A stretch of DNA of 64,000 bases. It comes from an uncultured Oscillospiraceae bacterium. GTDB taxonomy: Bacteria; Bacillota; Clostridia; Oscillospirales; Acutalibacteraceae. Below are positions 48,367 to 57,964 of this stretch, in pieces. Under the pieces are notes generated by a model. It saw nothing but the letters and a program-made list of their open reading frames with translations. It did not search any database and was not told where the DNA came from. Both the position numbers and the translations under genes were made by a program. How positions within the stretch are numbered: position 1 is the first letter of the stretch; each line of letters starts with the position of its first letter. Location: assembly GCA_900544375.1 (NCBI GenBank), contig UQUZ01000001.1, positions 1-64,000 of the forward strand. Direction: 5' to 3'.

Positions 48367-48741
48367 TTGCCACATGAAATTATCGGGATTTGCCCCGTTT
48401 GCGGAGAGAAGCTTCATGTAACGCAATTATCCTGTTGCCAGTGCGGAACGCAGATCAGCGGGGATTTTGCACTTTCCAAATTTAATGCGCTCAGTAGGGA
48501 GGAGCTTGCTTTTGCGGAAACGTTCCTGCGCGTACAGGGCAGCATCCGGGAGATGGAAAAAGAGCTGGGCATCTCTTATCCAACTGTGAAAAAAAATTTA
48601 GAGACGATCATTCGCAAAATGGGCTTTGAAGTGAAAAAGAAATCTGCCCAGCAAGAGATGCTGGAGAAAATTAGAAATGGCGAGCTTACTGTGGACGAAG
48701 CAATCACACAGATCAAAACAGACCAAGAAAAGGAAGATTAA
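48367..48741 (+). CDS. DUF2089 zinc-ribbon/helix-turn-helix regulator
   Basis: A 124-residue protein. The N-terminal zinc ribbon has CPVCGEKL and CCQCGTQI; the middle has a helix-turn-helix resembling sigma-factor region 4 (FLRVQGSIREMEKELGISYP, then TVKKNLETIIRKMG); the C-terminal part is a short acidic helix (GELTVDEAITQIKTD) like the one at the N-terminus of the next protein. Such DUF2089 proteins are predicted regulators. The start is TTG 48367, 9 bases after AAAGGAG; the TTG at 48358 directly abuts the ribosome site. It is followed by the DUF4097-like gene after a hairpin. Confidence 0.82.
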   Translation: MPHEIIGICPVCGEKLHVTQLSCCQCGTQISGDFALSKFNALSREELAFAETFLRVQGSIREMEKELGISYPTVKKNLETIIRKMGFEVKKKSAQQEMLEKIRNGELTVDEAITQIKTDQEKED

Positions 48742-48803
48742 AAGCCATCTCTGGCAATCTGAGTTTCGTGATTTTCGAGCATCAATGCGATTTAAAATTT
48801 TGG

Positions 48804-48839
48804 CTGCTTAAATCCGCAAACCTGTGCGGATTTAAGCAG
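48804..48839 (+). promoter_or_regulatory. 14-bp hairpin abutting the ribosome site of the next gene
   Basis: CTGCTTAAATCCGC (48804-48817) and GCGGATTTAAGCAG (48826-48839) form a perfect stem with an 8-base loop. AAAGGA starts 2 bases later. No T run follows, so it is not a terminator; it may affect translation, mRNA stability or be an operator. Confidence 0.6.
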
Positions 48840-48852
48840 GAAAGGAATGATC

Positions 48853-49704
48853 ATGAGCATGAATACCCGTGCAGAAATTTTGCAGATGGTAGCAGATGGC
48901 GTGATTACCCAGGAGGAGGCAGATCGTTTGATTGATGCGCTTGGCGCATCTGGGCAGGGGCAGAGCGATCCACCGGCAGATGGGAAGTTGGAAGCGCCTG
49001 AAAACTGGCAGGAAAACGGGCTTTGCACAGAAACGGAGGAGCCATGCCAAAACATCCGCGTGGAGGTGGATGTGGGAGGGCTTAAACTGTTGCCCTCATG
49101 GGATGGAAAGCTGCGCTCCGAAGTGAAAATGCATTCCATGGGGGACCGTTTAACGAACTACAGCTATGGGGTGGAGACGCGCTTGGGGGAAACCTATCTT
49201 TACCTGAAGCGGAAAATGTTCCGGCCCTGGGGCAGGAACGGTGGTGCCACGTTGGTGGTATATGTGCCGAGCGGTATGCAACGGGTGAATTGCAAGGTGA
49301 CTGTTGGCGGTTGCCAGGTGGAAAATATTACTGTGGAGGAGCTGCATATCCACACAGATACCGGCGGAACCAGGTTAACCGGTGTGCAGACGAAGAAGAC
49401 GAAGATAACCACTTCCACCGGGGGAATCGATTATGGCCGGGGGAACCGGGCGGCCAACCAACTGGAGCTGAAAGCGGAGGTGGGGGCTGTATCGGCATTT
49501 CTATCTTTGGATCGGGGCTTTCATCTGTTTTATAACACCAATGTCGGCAAGCTAATTGATAAGCTGCCTTCTCATATACGGATTATGAAAACGGGTGGGC
49601 AAAATATCGTGGGGGACAGCGGTGAAATATTATATGGTGACGGCGCATGCCAAATCAATATTGAAAGCTCAACCGGTGCAATCCAATTGAAGGAAGAAAA
49701 ATAG
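48853..49704 (+). CDS. DUF4097-like beta-helical protein with N-terminal SHOCT-like helix
   Basis: 283 residues. The N-terminal helix (TRAEILQMVADGVITQEEAD) resembles short oligomerisation helices found in DUF4097-type proteins. An acidic linker follows, then repeated beta segments (NCKVTVGGCQVENITVEELH, IHTDTGGTRLTGVQTKK, TTSTGGIDYG) expected to form a beta-solenoid. There is no signal peptide or membrane helix. The start at ATG 48853 is set by AAAGGA 6 bases upstream; ATG 48847 abuts the site. Proteins like this are often paired with DUF2089 or stress regulators; the function is unknown. Confidence 0.75.
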   Translation: MSMNTRAEILQMVADGVITQEEADRLIDALGASGQGQSDPPADGKLEAPENWQENGLCTETEEPCQNIRVEVDVGGLKLLPSWDGKLRSEVKMHSMGDRLTNYSYGVETRLGETYLYLKRKMFRPWGRNGGATLVVYVPSGMQRVNCKVTVGGCQVENITVEELHIHTDTGGTRLTGVQTKKTKITTSTGGIDYGRGNRAANQLELKAEVGAVSAFLSLDRGFHLFYNTNVGKLIDKLPSHIRIMKTGGQNIVGDSGEILYGDGACQINIESSTGAIQLKEEK

Positions 49705-49707
49705 GAA

Positions 49708-49744
49708 AAGAGTGGATTCGCCTTGTGCGGGCGAATCCACTCTT
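49708..49744. terminator. bidirectional terminator
   Basis: A perfect 15-bp stem, AAGAGTGGATTCGCC / GGCGAATCCACTCTT, with a 7-base loop, between convergent genes. Confidence 0.8.
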
Positions 49745-49764
49745 CGCTTTTTATAGGAAACATC

Positions 49765-50586
49765 TTATGATTTGTTTGCAGGAGCGATTTTTTCGGAAAG
49801 CTTCAGTGCAACTAGCACGAGGGAGAAGCTGATCGCCCCGCCCATTGCCACATCGCTGAGGTAATGCGCGCCCATAATGAGGCGCGAGAAGGCCACGAGA
49901 GATGTATAGATGAATGGAAGTAGAAAGCAAAGCCGCTCTTTTCCCTTGAATCGATCCGTGTAAAGTGGTAGGAGCATCATCAGGTAGCTCATGCCTGCGC
50001 CCGCCGTGTGCCCACTGGGAAAAGATTTATTCCCGTTGATCCCATTAGGGTGGAGCCATGAGGTGAAGGCGTCGTAATTCCCAGCCGCGAGCAGATCACG
50101 GAAACGAACGCGGCCCCAGAGATATTTCAAGCCCTCAATGCAAAGCAGCTGGGCGGTCATAACAACCACGCCAATCCAAGCGGCGGCTCTTAGCTTTTGC
50201 ATCAGCTCGCGTGGAATAAGGCTCCCTATGAGCAGCGCGACGATTCCAAACCCGACGCCCCAGAGGATGCTGAAAAGCATTCGATGCTCCTCCACAAAGA
50301 AATACTTGCCGAAATAGTAACCGAAATAGGCGGAGCCGCCAATAGAAAGCAGAAATCCGGCGGCTTTTTCCCAGCGGCCGGATGCGGCAAAAAAAATTAC
50401 CGTACCAGCGAGCGGGCAGATCAGGCGTGAGGGGATTTCCCCCGTATTGCGCAGCCAAATAGCAAAGAGATTCCCCGGATTGTTTAGCCAGATATCAAGC
50501 GCTAAGTCATAAAATACGGCGACCGCCATGGCGATCACAAATAGGCTATAAAAGCAGATAGCCGGATTTTTGTAACGCTTCAGCAC
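49765..50586 (-). CDS. PAP2-family membrane phosphatase
   Basis: A 273-residue protein with about six membrane helices. The lipid-phosphatase motifs are present: LKYLWGRVRFRD (KX6RP position, with Phe in place of Pro), KSFPSGHTAGAG, and SRLIMGAHYLSDVAMG with the catalytic His. Such enzymes hydrolyse undecaprenyl pyrophosphate, phosphatidate or phosphatidylglycerol phosphate on the outer face of the membrane; the exact substrate is not determined. The gene is monocistronic. Confidence 0.87.
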   Translation of the reverse strand: MLKRYKNPAICFYSLFVIAMAVAVFYDLALDIWLNNPGNLFAIWLRNTGEIPSRLICPLAGTVIFFAASGRWEKAAGFLLSIGGSAYFGYYFGKYFFVEEHRMLFSILWGVGFGIVALLIGSLIPRELMQKLRAAAWIGVVVMTAQLLCIEGLKYLWGRVRFRDLLAAGNYDAFTSWLHPNGINGNKSFPSGHTAGAGMSYLMMLLPLYTDRFKGKERLCFLLPFIYTSLVAFSRLIMGAHYLSDVAMGGAISFSLVLVALKLSEKIAPANKS

Positions 50587-50793
50587 CAGTCCACCTCCAT
50601 ATCATTTGTACACCGTGGGTATATTTACAAAACAAATATACTGAAAATGATGCGATCTGTCAAGAATCTGCACTTGCGCAAGTCCAAATTAGTTAAATCT
50701 CTAAGAAAATTGGTATTTTTTCTATAGTATTTCTAGCGCGTTTTCGATATGCTAAAAGCGAATAAGTTGTGTTATATATGATGGAGGGATCGC

Positions 50794-52755
50794 ATGCTTC
50801 CTTTTCAGATTGCGCGAAGAAGAACGCCCTATTTTGCCCGTTGGGCAAAAATGACCAAGCCTTTTATAGGGGAAAAACACACGCTGGAGGGCAAAAAGAT
50901 TTGTTATTCTATCCAGAAGGAAAAAGAATATGCCAATCATCTTGAAATGGCTGGATTTTATGCAGCCTCTATCATCAGCTATGGAGCTGATTCGAGCGGC
51001 AACCTGCGGATTATGCGCCATGTTGCGTTCCCCTCCCTGCGTATGTATCCGAATCTGACGGGGAGCCATCTTGACTATAATTTTAAGGGAATCACCTTTT
51101 CGATCAATCAAAAACCGGCGCGGGAAAAGGCGATTCGGTTTGAGTTTGACGGTATTTTACACCTGTTTACTGATTTAAGCGGCATAGAAGCGGAACATTG
51201 TATTTTTACTGCACCGAATCGAAAGGCCTGCGTGGAGAGGGTACGGTTGTGCAATGCAACGGGCAAGGCCGCGCGCGTGCAAATTCACAACCATGACCAT
51301 CCGACTGAAACAAAGCCCTGCTACGGAATGAATCGAGCTGTTTATCGCATGTATATGCAGGAAGATCCCTGCATGCAATTTGATTTGCAGCCAGGAGAAG
51401 CAAAGACCGTTTCGGTTGCCTATTGCGCTGCGGAAAAAGGGGAGCAATTTATCGTCGATTGTGAGGCGGAATCACGCTCTAGGCAAGCGTTCCTGAAAGA
51501 AACGGAAACCTTTTTTGTCGTAAATACACCGGATAAAACGCTCAATACCATGGCGGCATATGCGAAAATCCGAGCCTGCGAGAGCATCTTCCAAACAAAG
51601 GCCGGGCTGATGCATTCCCCGGGCGGCGGCTATTTTTACGCCGCGATATGGACGAATGACCAATGTGAGTATATAAACCCTTTGTATGCATATCTCGGCT
51701 ATGAAACCGGCATGCAGCAGGCTTTCAATACCTACAAAATGTATCAACCCTACCTTTCTCCTGACAAGGCGCTGGTTACAAGCATCATCGCGCAGGGGGA
51801 CGGCGTTTGGCACGGCGCGAAAGACCGCGGCGACAGCGCCATGTATGCCTATGGATGCAGCCGCTTTTTGTTGTCGCTTGGAGATCGGGAAACGGCGCTT
51901 CTCTATATGGACTCCATCCGGGATTGCATTGCCTATACGCTCTCGCAGATTGGGAAAGACGGCGTTGTGCGCAGCGACTCGGATGAGCTGGAAAATCGCT
52001 TTGAAAGCGGTAGCTATAATCTCTGCACCTCCTGCCTCGCCTATGATGCATTGAGGAGCTGCGCCTTTTTGGAAAATGAAATCGGCGACAAGGAGCGTGC
52101 GAAATTCCTTCTGGAGTGTGCAGAGAGGCTTTCCCAGGCGATTGAAGCCTATTTTGGCGCGCAGGTAGAGGGGTATTTCACCTATCGGTATTGCAGGGAG
52201 GAAAAAAATCTGCGCTCCTGGATCTGCGCTCCGCTTACTATGGGGCTGACACAGCGGGCCGATGAAACCGTCCGTGCGCTTACAAGCGGCAAGCTTTTGA
52301 AGAATGACGGCTTGGTGACACGCAGCGGGGAAAAGGTGTTTTGGGATCGAACCACATTGTATGCACTGCGTGGAATGTTTTATTGCGGAAAGGCAAATGA
52401 CGCGCTACGGCTCTTGAAGCGCTACTCTTCAGCACGGCTGCTCGGTGAACATATCCCATACGCGGTAGAGGCGTTTCCGGAAGGGAATCAGGCCCAACTT
52501 TCCGCCGAAAGCGGGCTATATTTACGCATCTATTCCGAGGGGATTCTCGGCTATCGCCCAACCGGATTGAAACGCTTTGAAATAAAGCCGAATTTGCCGG
52601 CGGAATGGGACGTGTTTTCCATAGAGCAGATGCGGCTTTGCGGGCAAACGGCGAGCGTGTATGTGAAACGTGAGCAGAACGCTTATGAAATCACAGTAAA
52701 AACGGAAACGGGCGCGCAGTGCGTAACGGGGCAAAGGGCAGTGTTTTCGTTTTAA
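50794..52755 (+). CDS. six-hairpin glycosidase-like protein
   Basis: A 653-residue cytosolic protein. The N-terminal third is a beta-sandwich (FKGITFSINQKPAREKAIRF). The remainder looks like an (alpha/alpha)6 toroid as in GH15/GH65/GH78/GH94-type enzymes: GGGYFYAAIWTNDQCEYINP, GDGVWHGAKDRGDSAMYAYG and the late motif FWDRTTLYALRGMFYCGKAN. The Asp/Glu candidates (WTND, DSDELENRFESGSYN) suggest a glycoside hydrolase or phosphorylase, but I cannot assign a family or substrate. There is no signal peptide. GGAGGGATCGC precedes ATG. It is monocistronic and convergent with mfd. Confidence 0.65.
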   Translation: MLPFQIARRRTPYFARWAKMTKPFIGEKHTLEGKKICYSIQKEKEYANHLEMAGFYAASIISYGADSSGNLRIMRHVAFPSLRMYPNLTGSHLDYNFKGITFSINQKPAREKAIRFEFDGILHLFTDLSGIEAEHCIFTAPNRKACVERVRLCNATGKAARVQIHNHDHPTETKPCYGMNRAVYRMYMQEDPCMQFDLQPGEAKTVSVAYCAAEKGEQFIVDCEAESRSRQAFLKETETFFVVNTPDKTLNTMAAYAKIRACESIFQTKAGLMHSPGGGYFYAAIWTNDQCEYINPLYAYLGYETGMQQAFNTYKMYQPYLSPDKALVTSIIAQGDGVWHGAKDRGDSAMYAYGCSRFLLSLGDRETALLYMDSIRDCIAYTLSQIGKDGVVRSDSDELENRFESGSYNLCTSCLAYDALRSCAFLENEIGDKERAKFLLECAERLSQAIEAYFGAQVEGYFTYRYCREEKNLRSWICAPLTMGLTQRADETVRALTSGKLLKNDGLVTRSGEKVFWDRTTLYALRGMFYCGKANDALRLLKRYSSARLLGEHIPYAVEAFPEGNQAQLSAESGLYLRIYSEGILGYRPTGLKRFEIKPNLPAEWDVFSIEQMRLCGQTASVYVKREQNAYEITVKTETGAQCVTGQRAVFSF

Positions 52756-52873
52756 CCCGGCAAAAGGGGATTGACAGGGCTCAAAGGCTGAATTTTATGA
52801 ATGGGTTGATTGCTCATATAGAAAGCTTCTTATAAATTAGACTACTTTTATCAGTTCAAAGCATGAAGAAAGA

Positions 52874-52911
52874 AAAAACAACCGATGGCAGATTTGCCAT
52901 CGGTTGTTTTT
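52874..52911. terminator. bidirectional terminator
   Basis: A perfect 17-bp stem (AAAAACAACCGATGGCA and its complement, 52874-52890 with 52895-52911) with a 4-base loop, between the convergent glycosidase-like gene and mfd. Confidence 0.88.
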
Positions 52912-52955
52912 GCGAATCAAAAAATAGAGGATACTTTTGCAGGTGTACGCAGCTT

Positions 52956-55900
52956 CTATTTTTTCCCCTCCGGCTCGAGCGAATAAATGCGTAAGGCTTC
53001 CTGTAGTGTGTCAACGGGGGATTGCCCTGCGCCCATTTTTACAGAAATATAGGGCTTTGCCCCCGCGCTGACCAAGATCCGGCCGCGTAGAAGAGCGGCC
53101 AGGCGCGATACCTTCTGCATGTCGATCGCATTAGAATAGAGCAGCAGGCAGTTGCCGCGCTGGCTGATTTCGTAGATGCCCTGCCCAGAGGCGGAGTTGC
53201 GCAGGAGGGAGACATTAACCAGCCCCTGCACACTGGGCGGCGGGTCTCCAAAACGGTCGATGAGCTCGTCATATACGTCCTCCACATCATCCGGCGTGCG
53301 GATATCCGCAATCCGCCGATAGATAGAAAGCCGCTGTGGGATGCTCTCAATGTATTCCTCAGGGATGTGCGCTTCCACTTGCAGGTCAATTAGGCACTCT
53401 TCCTCTGGCTTTTGCGGTTTTTCGCCCCGCTCCTCCGCGATAGCTTCCGAGAGCATCTGAATATACATATCATAGCCGACCGCTTCCATATGACCATGCT
53501 GCTGTGCGCCGAGAATGTTGCCTGCGCCGCGGATTTCGAGGTCGCGCATTGCAATTTGGAAGCCGGAGCCAAATTCTGTATATTCCCGGATTGCACTCAG
53601 GCGGCGGGTGGCGATTTCACTCAATTCCTTGCCACGGGTAAAGGTGAGGTAGGCATAGGCCCGCCGGGTGGAGCGCCCCACGCGCCCGCGGATTTGATGC
53701 AGCTGTGCAAGGCCCAGCCGGTCGGCGTTTTCGATAATTAGAGTGTTGACATTTGGCACATCCACGCCGGTTTCAATGATGGTCGTGCAGACGAGCACAT
53801 CAATCTCCCCGTTGAGCAGATTGCTCCAAATTTCGCTGAGCTCTTCCTCTTCCATCTTGCCATGGGCAATGCCAATGCGCGCCTCTGGCAGGAATTCATG
53901 GATTCCTGCCGCCGCGCGGGTGATCGTATCCACCCGGTTATGCAGGTAGTAGACCTGCCCGCCGCGCCGCAGCTCCTTCTGGATCGCCTCTGCCAGAATC
54001 CCCATGTCGTGCTCCATTACATAGGTTTGCACGGGGTGGCGATCCTGTGGAGCCTCTTCCAGCATCGACATATCGCGGATGCCGGTCATTGCCATATTGA
54101 GCGTGCGGGGGATTGGGGTAGCGGAGAGGGTGAGCACGTCAACGGTCGGGAACAGTTCTTTCAGATGCTCCTTCTGCGCCACACCGAATCGCTGTTCCTC
54201 ATCAATGATCACAAGGCCCAAATCTTTGAATTTGATATCCTTTGAGATCAGCCGGTGCGTGCCGACCACCATATCCATGCTGCCTTGCCTGAGCCCGCGC
54301 AGGATTTTTGCCTGTTCCTGCGGCGTGCGGAAGCGCGAAATCATATCCACTTCCACAGGGAATCCCTCAAAGCGCTTGAGGATCGTTTGATAGTGCTGAA
54401 AGGCAAGGATCGTCGTTGGCACGAGCATGGCGCATTGCTTGCCCTCCGCAATGCACTTAAAGGCGGCGCGCAGGGCAACCTCTGTTTTGCCAAAGCCTAC
54501 GTCGCCGCAAAGCAGGCGGTCCATCGGATAATTTTTCTCCATATCGCCTTTGATTTCGTCAATGCAACGCAGTTGATCGTCTGTTTCCTCAAATTCAAAG
54601 CGCCGTTCAAAATCGTTCTGCATGTCCGAATCTGGAGAGAATGCATAGCCTGGCGCCTTCATGCGCTCCGCATAGAGCTTGGTAAGCTGCTCTGCCATAT
54701 CTTTGACAGCGGCGCGCACGCGCGAGCGGGTTTTTTGCCACTCCTTGCCGCCGAGGCGGTTGATTTTCAGGCTCTTGCCATCCTCATGCGGGCCGATGTA
54801 TTTGGAAACGAGATCAAGCTGCGTGACGGGGACGTATAAAACATCCTCTTTTGCATATTTGATTTTGATGTAATCCTTGGTAACGCCGCTAACCTCCAGC
54901 TTGTTAATCCCGTCAAAAATGCCGATGCCGTGAACAGCATGAACAATATAGTCCCCTCGGTGCAGCTCATCGAGCGAATGGATGCCCGCGCGGGGATTTT
55001 TGTTTTTCTTTACCGCGCGGCGAGAAGCGCCCGCCGCGCGCCCGTGGGTGAAAAGCATAAATTTCAGCAGCGGGTATTCCATGCCCGCAGTGAGCCCGCC
55101 GGGCAGGATGCTGACACGGCTTGAGGGAAACTCAGAAGGAGGAATATTAAAAAAAACGCTGGGCAGGCCCTCGGCTTCCAAATCCTGTGCGAGCGTTTTA
55201 GCGGCCTTGTCCGTGCCCGCCATCACAACACAGGTATACCCTTGCTCCCGTGCCGGGCGCAGCTCTTGCAGCAGGATGTCGAGCGCGCCGCCCCAAACGG
55301 GCAGCTGCTGGGCATTGAGCGTAGTCAACGCCTGCACGGGCGTATCAAAGCTGCCGCGGGCGAAGGTGTCAAGATAGATTGCGCCGTGCTCCTCATAGGC
55401 TTTGACCAGCTCCCCCCAGCCTAATGTAAAGGTATCCAGGCCGCGGCACAGGATGCCGTCTTCAAAGAGCTCTTTTATTTCTTCATGAAAGAGGGATGCG
55501 GATGCCGCCGCGCGCTCCTTAACTTTGCCGGTATCGCTGATGAATAGCATTGCGTCTTCCGCATAATCGAGGATTGTTGCGGGCGAATCGTAAGCGAGGT
55601 TCAGATACCGGTCTAGCGAGGAGAGGTGCGCGCCAGCCCGCAGGCTGTCCACATCCGCAAGCAAAGATGCCCTTGCCTTGGCGGCCTTTCCACGCAGGGA
55701 GGCGCAGTGCGCTTCAATTTTATCGGCCAAAAGCTCCTGGCTGTCAAATAGGATTTCCAGCGCCGGTGTGATTTTTGCCGATTGGAGCTGGTCTGTCCGG
55801 CGCTGGGATTCAATTTCAAAATGTGCGATCGTATCAATCGTGTCGCCCCAAAATTCCAACCGCAGGGGAAACGAGCCATCTGGGGGGAAAAAATCGATAA

Positions 55901-56432
55901 TTCCGCCGCGTTGGGCAAACTGCCCAATGCCGTCTACCGTTTCTGAACGGACGTAGCCTGCGGCAAGCAGCGCCTCTACAACCGAGCCTGGTGTGCAGCT
56001 CTCACCTGCCTTCAGCGTAACGGTGCGGGTATAGAGCTCCTCCGGAGGCAGGGTCAGCTGCACGGCGGCCTCAACGGAGCAGACTACAACACGGTATTCG
56101 CCCTCCAGCATATGGCCGAGCACGCCGAGCCGCTGCTGCTCATAGTCGCGGGATTGGCCCTGTGATGGGCGAAGGCTCCAATCCCTTGCCGGATAGAGCA
56201 GTGCGCCGCCCTTCATAGCGTTTAAGTTTTCTACAAGGCGGCTGCCCTCTGCTTCATCTGCCACGATGAGCACGGCGCGGCAGCCCTCGTCCTCGCATAG
56301 CGAGTGCACAAGGTGTGCCTTGTGGATCGGGGAAACGCCCGTCACACCGGCAGGCAGCCGATGTTCCCGGATTGCGTTGGATATGGTTTTATATTCTGCG
56401 CTCGCACGCAGCACTTTAGAAAAACAGGACAT
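52956..56432 (-). CDS. mfd: transcription-repair coupling factor
   Basis: A 1158-residue SF2 translocase that removes stalled RNA polymerase and recruits UvrA. N-terminal UvrB-like module (YEQQRLGVLG, GYVRSETVDGIGQFAQRGGI), RNA-polymerase interaction domain (LDELHRGDYIVHAVHGIGIF), helicase motifs LLCGDVGFGKTEVALRAAFK, DEEQRFGV, TLSATPIPRTLNMAMTGIRD, GRVGRSTRRAYAYL, and the C-terminal TRCF domain. The start at 56432 (MSCFSKVLR) has GGAG 8 bases upstream; a further 12 codons to 56468 are not supported. It lies 45 bases after yjjG in a glmU-pth-yjjG-mfd run. Confidence 0.96.
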   Translation of the reverse strand: MSCFSKVLRASAEYKTISNAIREHRLPAGVTGVSPIHKAHLVHSLCEDEGCRAVLIVADEAEGSRLVENLNAMKGGALLYPARDWSLRPSQGQSRDYEQQRLGVLGHMLEGEYRVVVCSVEAAVQLTLPPEELYTRTVTLKAGESCTPGSVVEALLAAGYVRSETVDGIGQFAQRGGIIDFFPPDGSFPLRLEFWGDTIDTIAHFEIESQRRTDQLQSAKITPALEILFDSQELLADKIEAHCASLRGKAAKARASLLADVDSLRAGAHLSSLDRYLNLAYDSPATILDYAEDAMLFISDTGKVKERAAASASLFHEEIKELFEDGILCRGLDTFTLGWGELVKAYEEHGAIYLDTFARGSFDTPVQALTTLNAQQLPVWGGALDILLQELRPAREQGYTCVVMAGTDKAAKTLAQDLEAEGLPSVFFNIPPSEFPSSRVSILPGGLTAGMEYPLLKFMLFTHGRAAGASRRAVKKNKNPRAGIHSLDELHRGDYIVHAVHGIGIFDGINKLEVSGVTKDYIKIKYAKEDVLYVPVTQLDLVSKYIGPHEDGKSLKINRLGGKEWQKTRSRVRAAVKDMAEQLTKLYAERMKAPGYAFSPDSDMQNDFERRFEFEETDDQLRCIDEIKGDMEKNYPMDRLLCGDVGFGKTEVALRAAFKCIAEGKQCAMLVPTTILAFQHYQTILKRFEGFPVEVDMISRFRTPQEQAKILRGLRQGSMDMVVGTHRLISKDIKFKDLGLVIIDEEQRFGVAQKEHLKELFPTVDVLTLSATPIPRTLNMAMTGIRDMSMLEEAPQDRHPVQTYVMEHDMGILAEAIQKELRRGGQVYYLHNRVDTITRAAAGIHEFLPEARIGIAHGKMEEEELSEIWSNLLNGEIDVLVCTTIIETGVDVPNVNTLIIENADRLGLAQLHQIRGRVGRSTRRAYAYLTFTRGKELSEIATRRLSAIREYTEFGSGFQIAMRDLEIRGAGNILGAQQHGHMEAVGYDMYIQMLSEAIAEERGEKPQKPEEECLIDLQVEAHIPEEYIESIPQRLSIYRRIADIRTPDDVEDVYDELIDRFGDPPPSVQGLVNVSLLRNSASGQGIYEISQRGNCLLLYSNAIDMQKVSRLAALLRGRILVSAGAKPYISVKMGAGQSPVDTLQEALRIYSLEPEGKK

Positions 56433-56477
56433 GGTTGCAGCTCCGCTTCCGCACGCGTTACCGCGCACTGTCAGGTT

Positions 56478-57203
56478 TCAATTTTCTCTATTCTCCAGAC
56501 TGACTTCAAGAATGGGATACAGCTCTTCCAGCTGGGTGATTTCATAGGTGCATATAGCGCCGCTCGTGTTTTGCATGCCGCTGGGGTTCAGCCAACAGGT
56601 ATCAATGCCCGCATGATTACCGCCGCGGATATCGGAGGAGAGGGAATCGCCAATGATCAGCATGCGCGCGCGGTTTTTCTCCGGAATGCGGGAAAATACA
56701 TAATCAAAAAAGCCCTTTTGCGGCTTTTGAAAGCCGGTCTCTTCCGAAACAAATACGCCGTCAAAAGCATGGGCGAGAGGGGAGCCCTCCAGCCTGCGGT
56801 ATTGCACCCGCCTCAGCCCGTTCGTCACCAAATAGAGGCTGTATTTCGCCCGGAGAGTATCAATCAGCTCCAGAGCGCCGGGAAGAAGATATGCGCCCTG
56901 GCCGAGGTAGCCGATATAGGCTTCATTCGCTTCAACAGGGGAGGCGCCAGCCATCCCCGCGGCGTCGAAGAAGTGCAAAAAACGCTGAATTTCGAGCTGA
57001 TCCTTTGTGACCTTGCCTAGCTCGTATAATTCCCAAAGAGCCTGATTTTTTTCTTGATACAGGGCAAACAGCTCCTGCGAAAAAGGGAGGGCGAATTGCG
57101 CCAGGGTGCGCCGCAGCGCCTCCCAGGAAGCCTTTTGGTAGTCGAAAAGCGTGCCGTCGGCATCAAACAGCAGCGTTGTATAGCGGTATGTAGAGTCAAA
57201 CAT
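56478..57203 (-). CDS. yjjG: YjjG-family HAD nucleotidase
   Basis: A 241-residue haloacid-dehalogenase phosphatase: motif I LLFDADGTLFDYQKA (catalytic Asp in DADGT), a helical cap, motif II VTNGLRRVQYRRLEGSPLA, motif III SEETGFQKPQKGFFDYV, and motif IV MLIIGDSLSSDIRGGNHAGI. The sequence pattern matches YjjG/YfnB nucleoside 5'-monophosphatases, which clear non-canonical pyrimidine nucleotides. It lies between pth and mfd, both genome-maintenance or translation-quality genes, at 44- and 45-base spacings, suggesting an operon. Confidence 0.85.
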   Translation of the reverse strand: MFDSTYRYTTLLFDADGTLFDYQKASWEALRRTLAQFALPFSQELFALYQEKNQALWELYELGKVTKDQLEIQRFLHFFDAAGMAGASPVEANEAYIGYLGQGAYLLPGALELIDTLRAKYSLYLVTNGLRRVQYRRLEGSPLAHAFDGVFVSEETGFQKPQKGFFDYVFSRIPEKNRARMLIIGDSLSSDIRGGNHAGIDTCWLNPSGMQNTSGAICTYEITQLEELYPILEVSLENREN

Positions 57204-57247
57204 TTTTGCACAGCCTTTCTCAAGGGAAGGATAGGGGAATAGCAGGC

Positions 57248-57862
57248 TTATGAGTTGTATAGGTTCATCGCGCGGTCCGTTTCCTCCCGCACAAGCAAAG
57301 GCACTGCTTCACAGGCCTTTTCCATCGCTTCCTTCATCCGAGAAAGCTCGTCTTTTTGAAACGTGGAGAGCACCCAGTCGGCCAGATCGTAATCCGGGCG
57401 CGGCTTTGCGCCCACACCAAGCTTTATGCGGGGGAACTGATCGCTGCCCAGTAGATAAAGAATGCTTTTGATGCCGTTGTGTCCGCCGTCCGATCCCTTC
57501 CTGCGTATGCGCAGTTTGCCCGGAGGCAGAGAGATATCGTCAAATAGTATAATGATATGCTCTGGTGGAATTTTGTAGAAATTGGCCGCGTCGCGCACCG
57601 CTTCGCCGCTATTGTTCATAAAGGTCTGCGGTTTCATGAGGATGCAGCGGCTGCCTTCAATGGCAACGTCGGCCACAACGGATTTGAATTTGATGCGGTC
57701 AATCTTCACGCCGAGCTGCTGCGCGAGCAAATCCATGCAGAGAAAGCCCGCATTGTGGCGGGTGAATTCATATTTTGGCCCGGGATTGCCAAGCCCAACG
57801 ATCAAAAATTCCGGCGCACCGGAAGGGGAACGATTCGTTTTCCACTTTTCAAATAAAGACAT
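57248..57862 (-). CDS. pth: peptidyl-tRNA hydrolase
   Basis: A 204-residue enzyme that recycles peptidyl-tRNA dropped from ribosomes. Signatures: FLIVGLGNPGPKYEFTRHNA with catalytic His36; MKPQTFMNNSGEAV; ILFDDISLPPGKLRIRRKGS with Asp109; GGHNGIKSI. The N-terminal 17 residues (MSLFEKWKTNRSPSGAP) are longer than in E. coli Pth, and the start codon is the only good candidate. Downstream lie yjjG and mfd. Confidence 0.95.
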   Translation of the reverse strand: MSLFEKWKTNRSPSGAPEFLIVGLGNPGPKYEFTRHNAGFLCMDLLAQQLGVKIDRIKFKSVVADVAIEGSRCILMKPQTFMNNSGEAVRDAANFYKIPPEHIIILFDDISLPPGKLRIRRKGSDGGHNGIKSILYLLGSDQFPRIKLGVGAKPRPDYDLADWVLSTFQKDELSRMKEAMEKACEAVPLLVREETDRAMNLYNS

Positions 57863-57919
57863 CGTGCTCTCCAGCCTTCATATTTATTTCCCAATTACAA
57901 TAGATTGTACGCACAAACG

Positions 57920-57943
57920 GGGCTGTGGAAGCGCCCACAGCCC
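57920..57943 (-). terminator. hairpin after glmU
   Basis: GGGCTGTGG / CCACAGCCC, a 9-bp stem with a 6-base loop, 22 bases beyond the glmU stop. Only CGTTTGTG follows on the minus strand, so termination may be partial and allow read-through to pth. Confidence 0.5.
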
Positions 57944-57964
57944 TCGCCCTGAGATCGTTCGATT

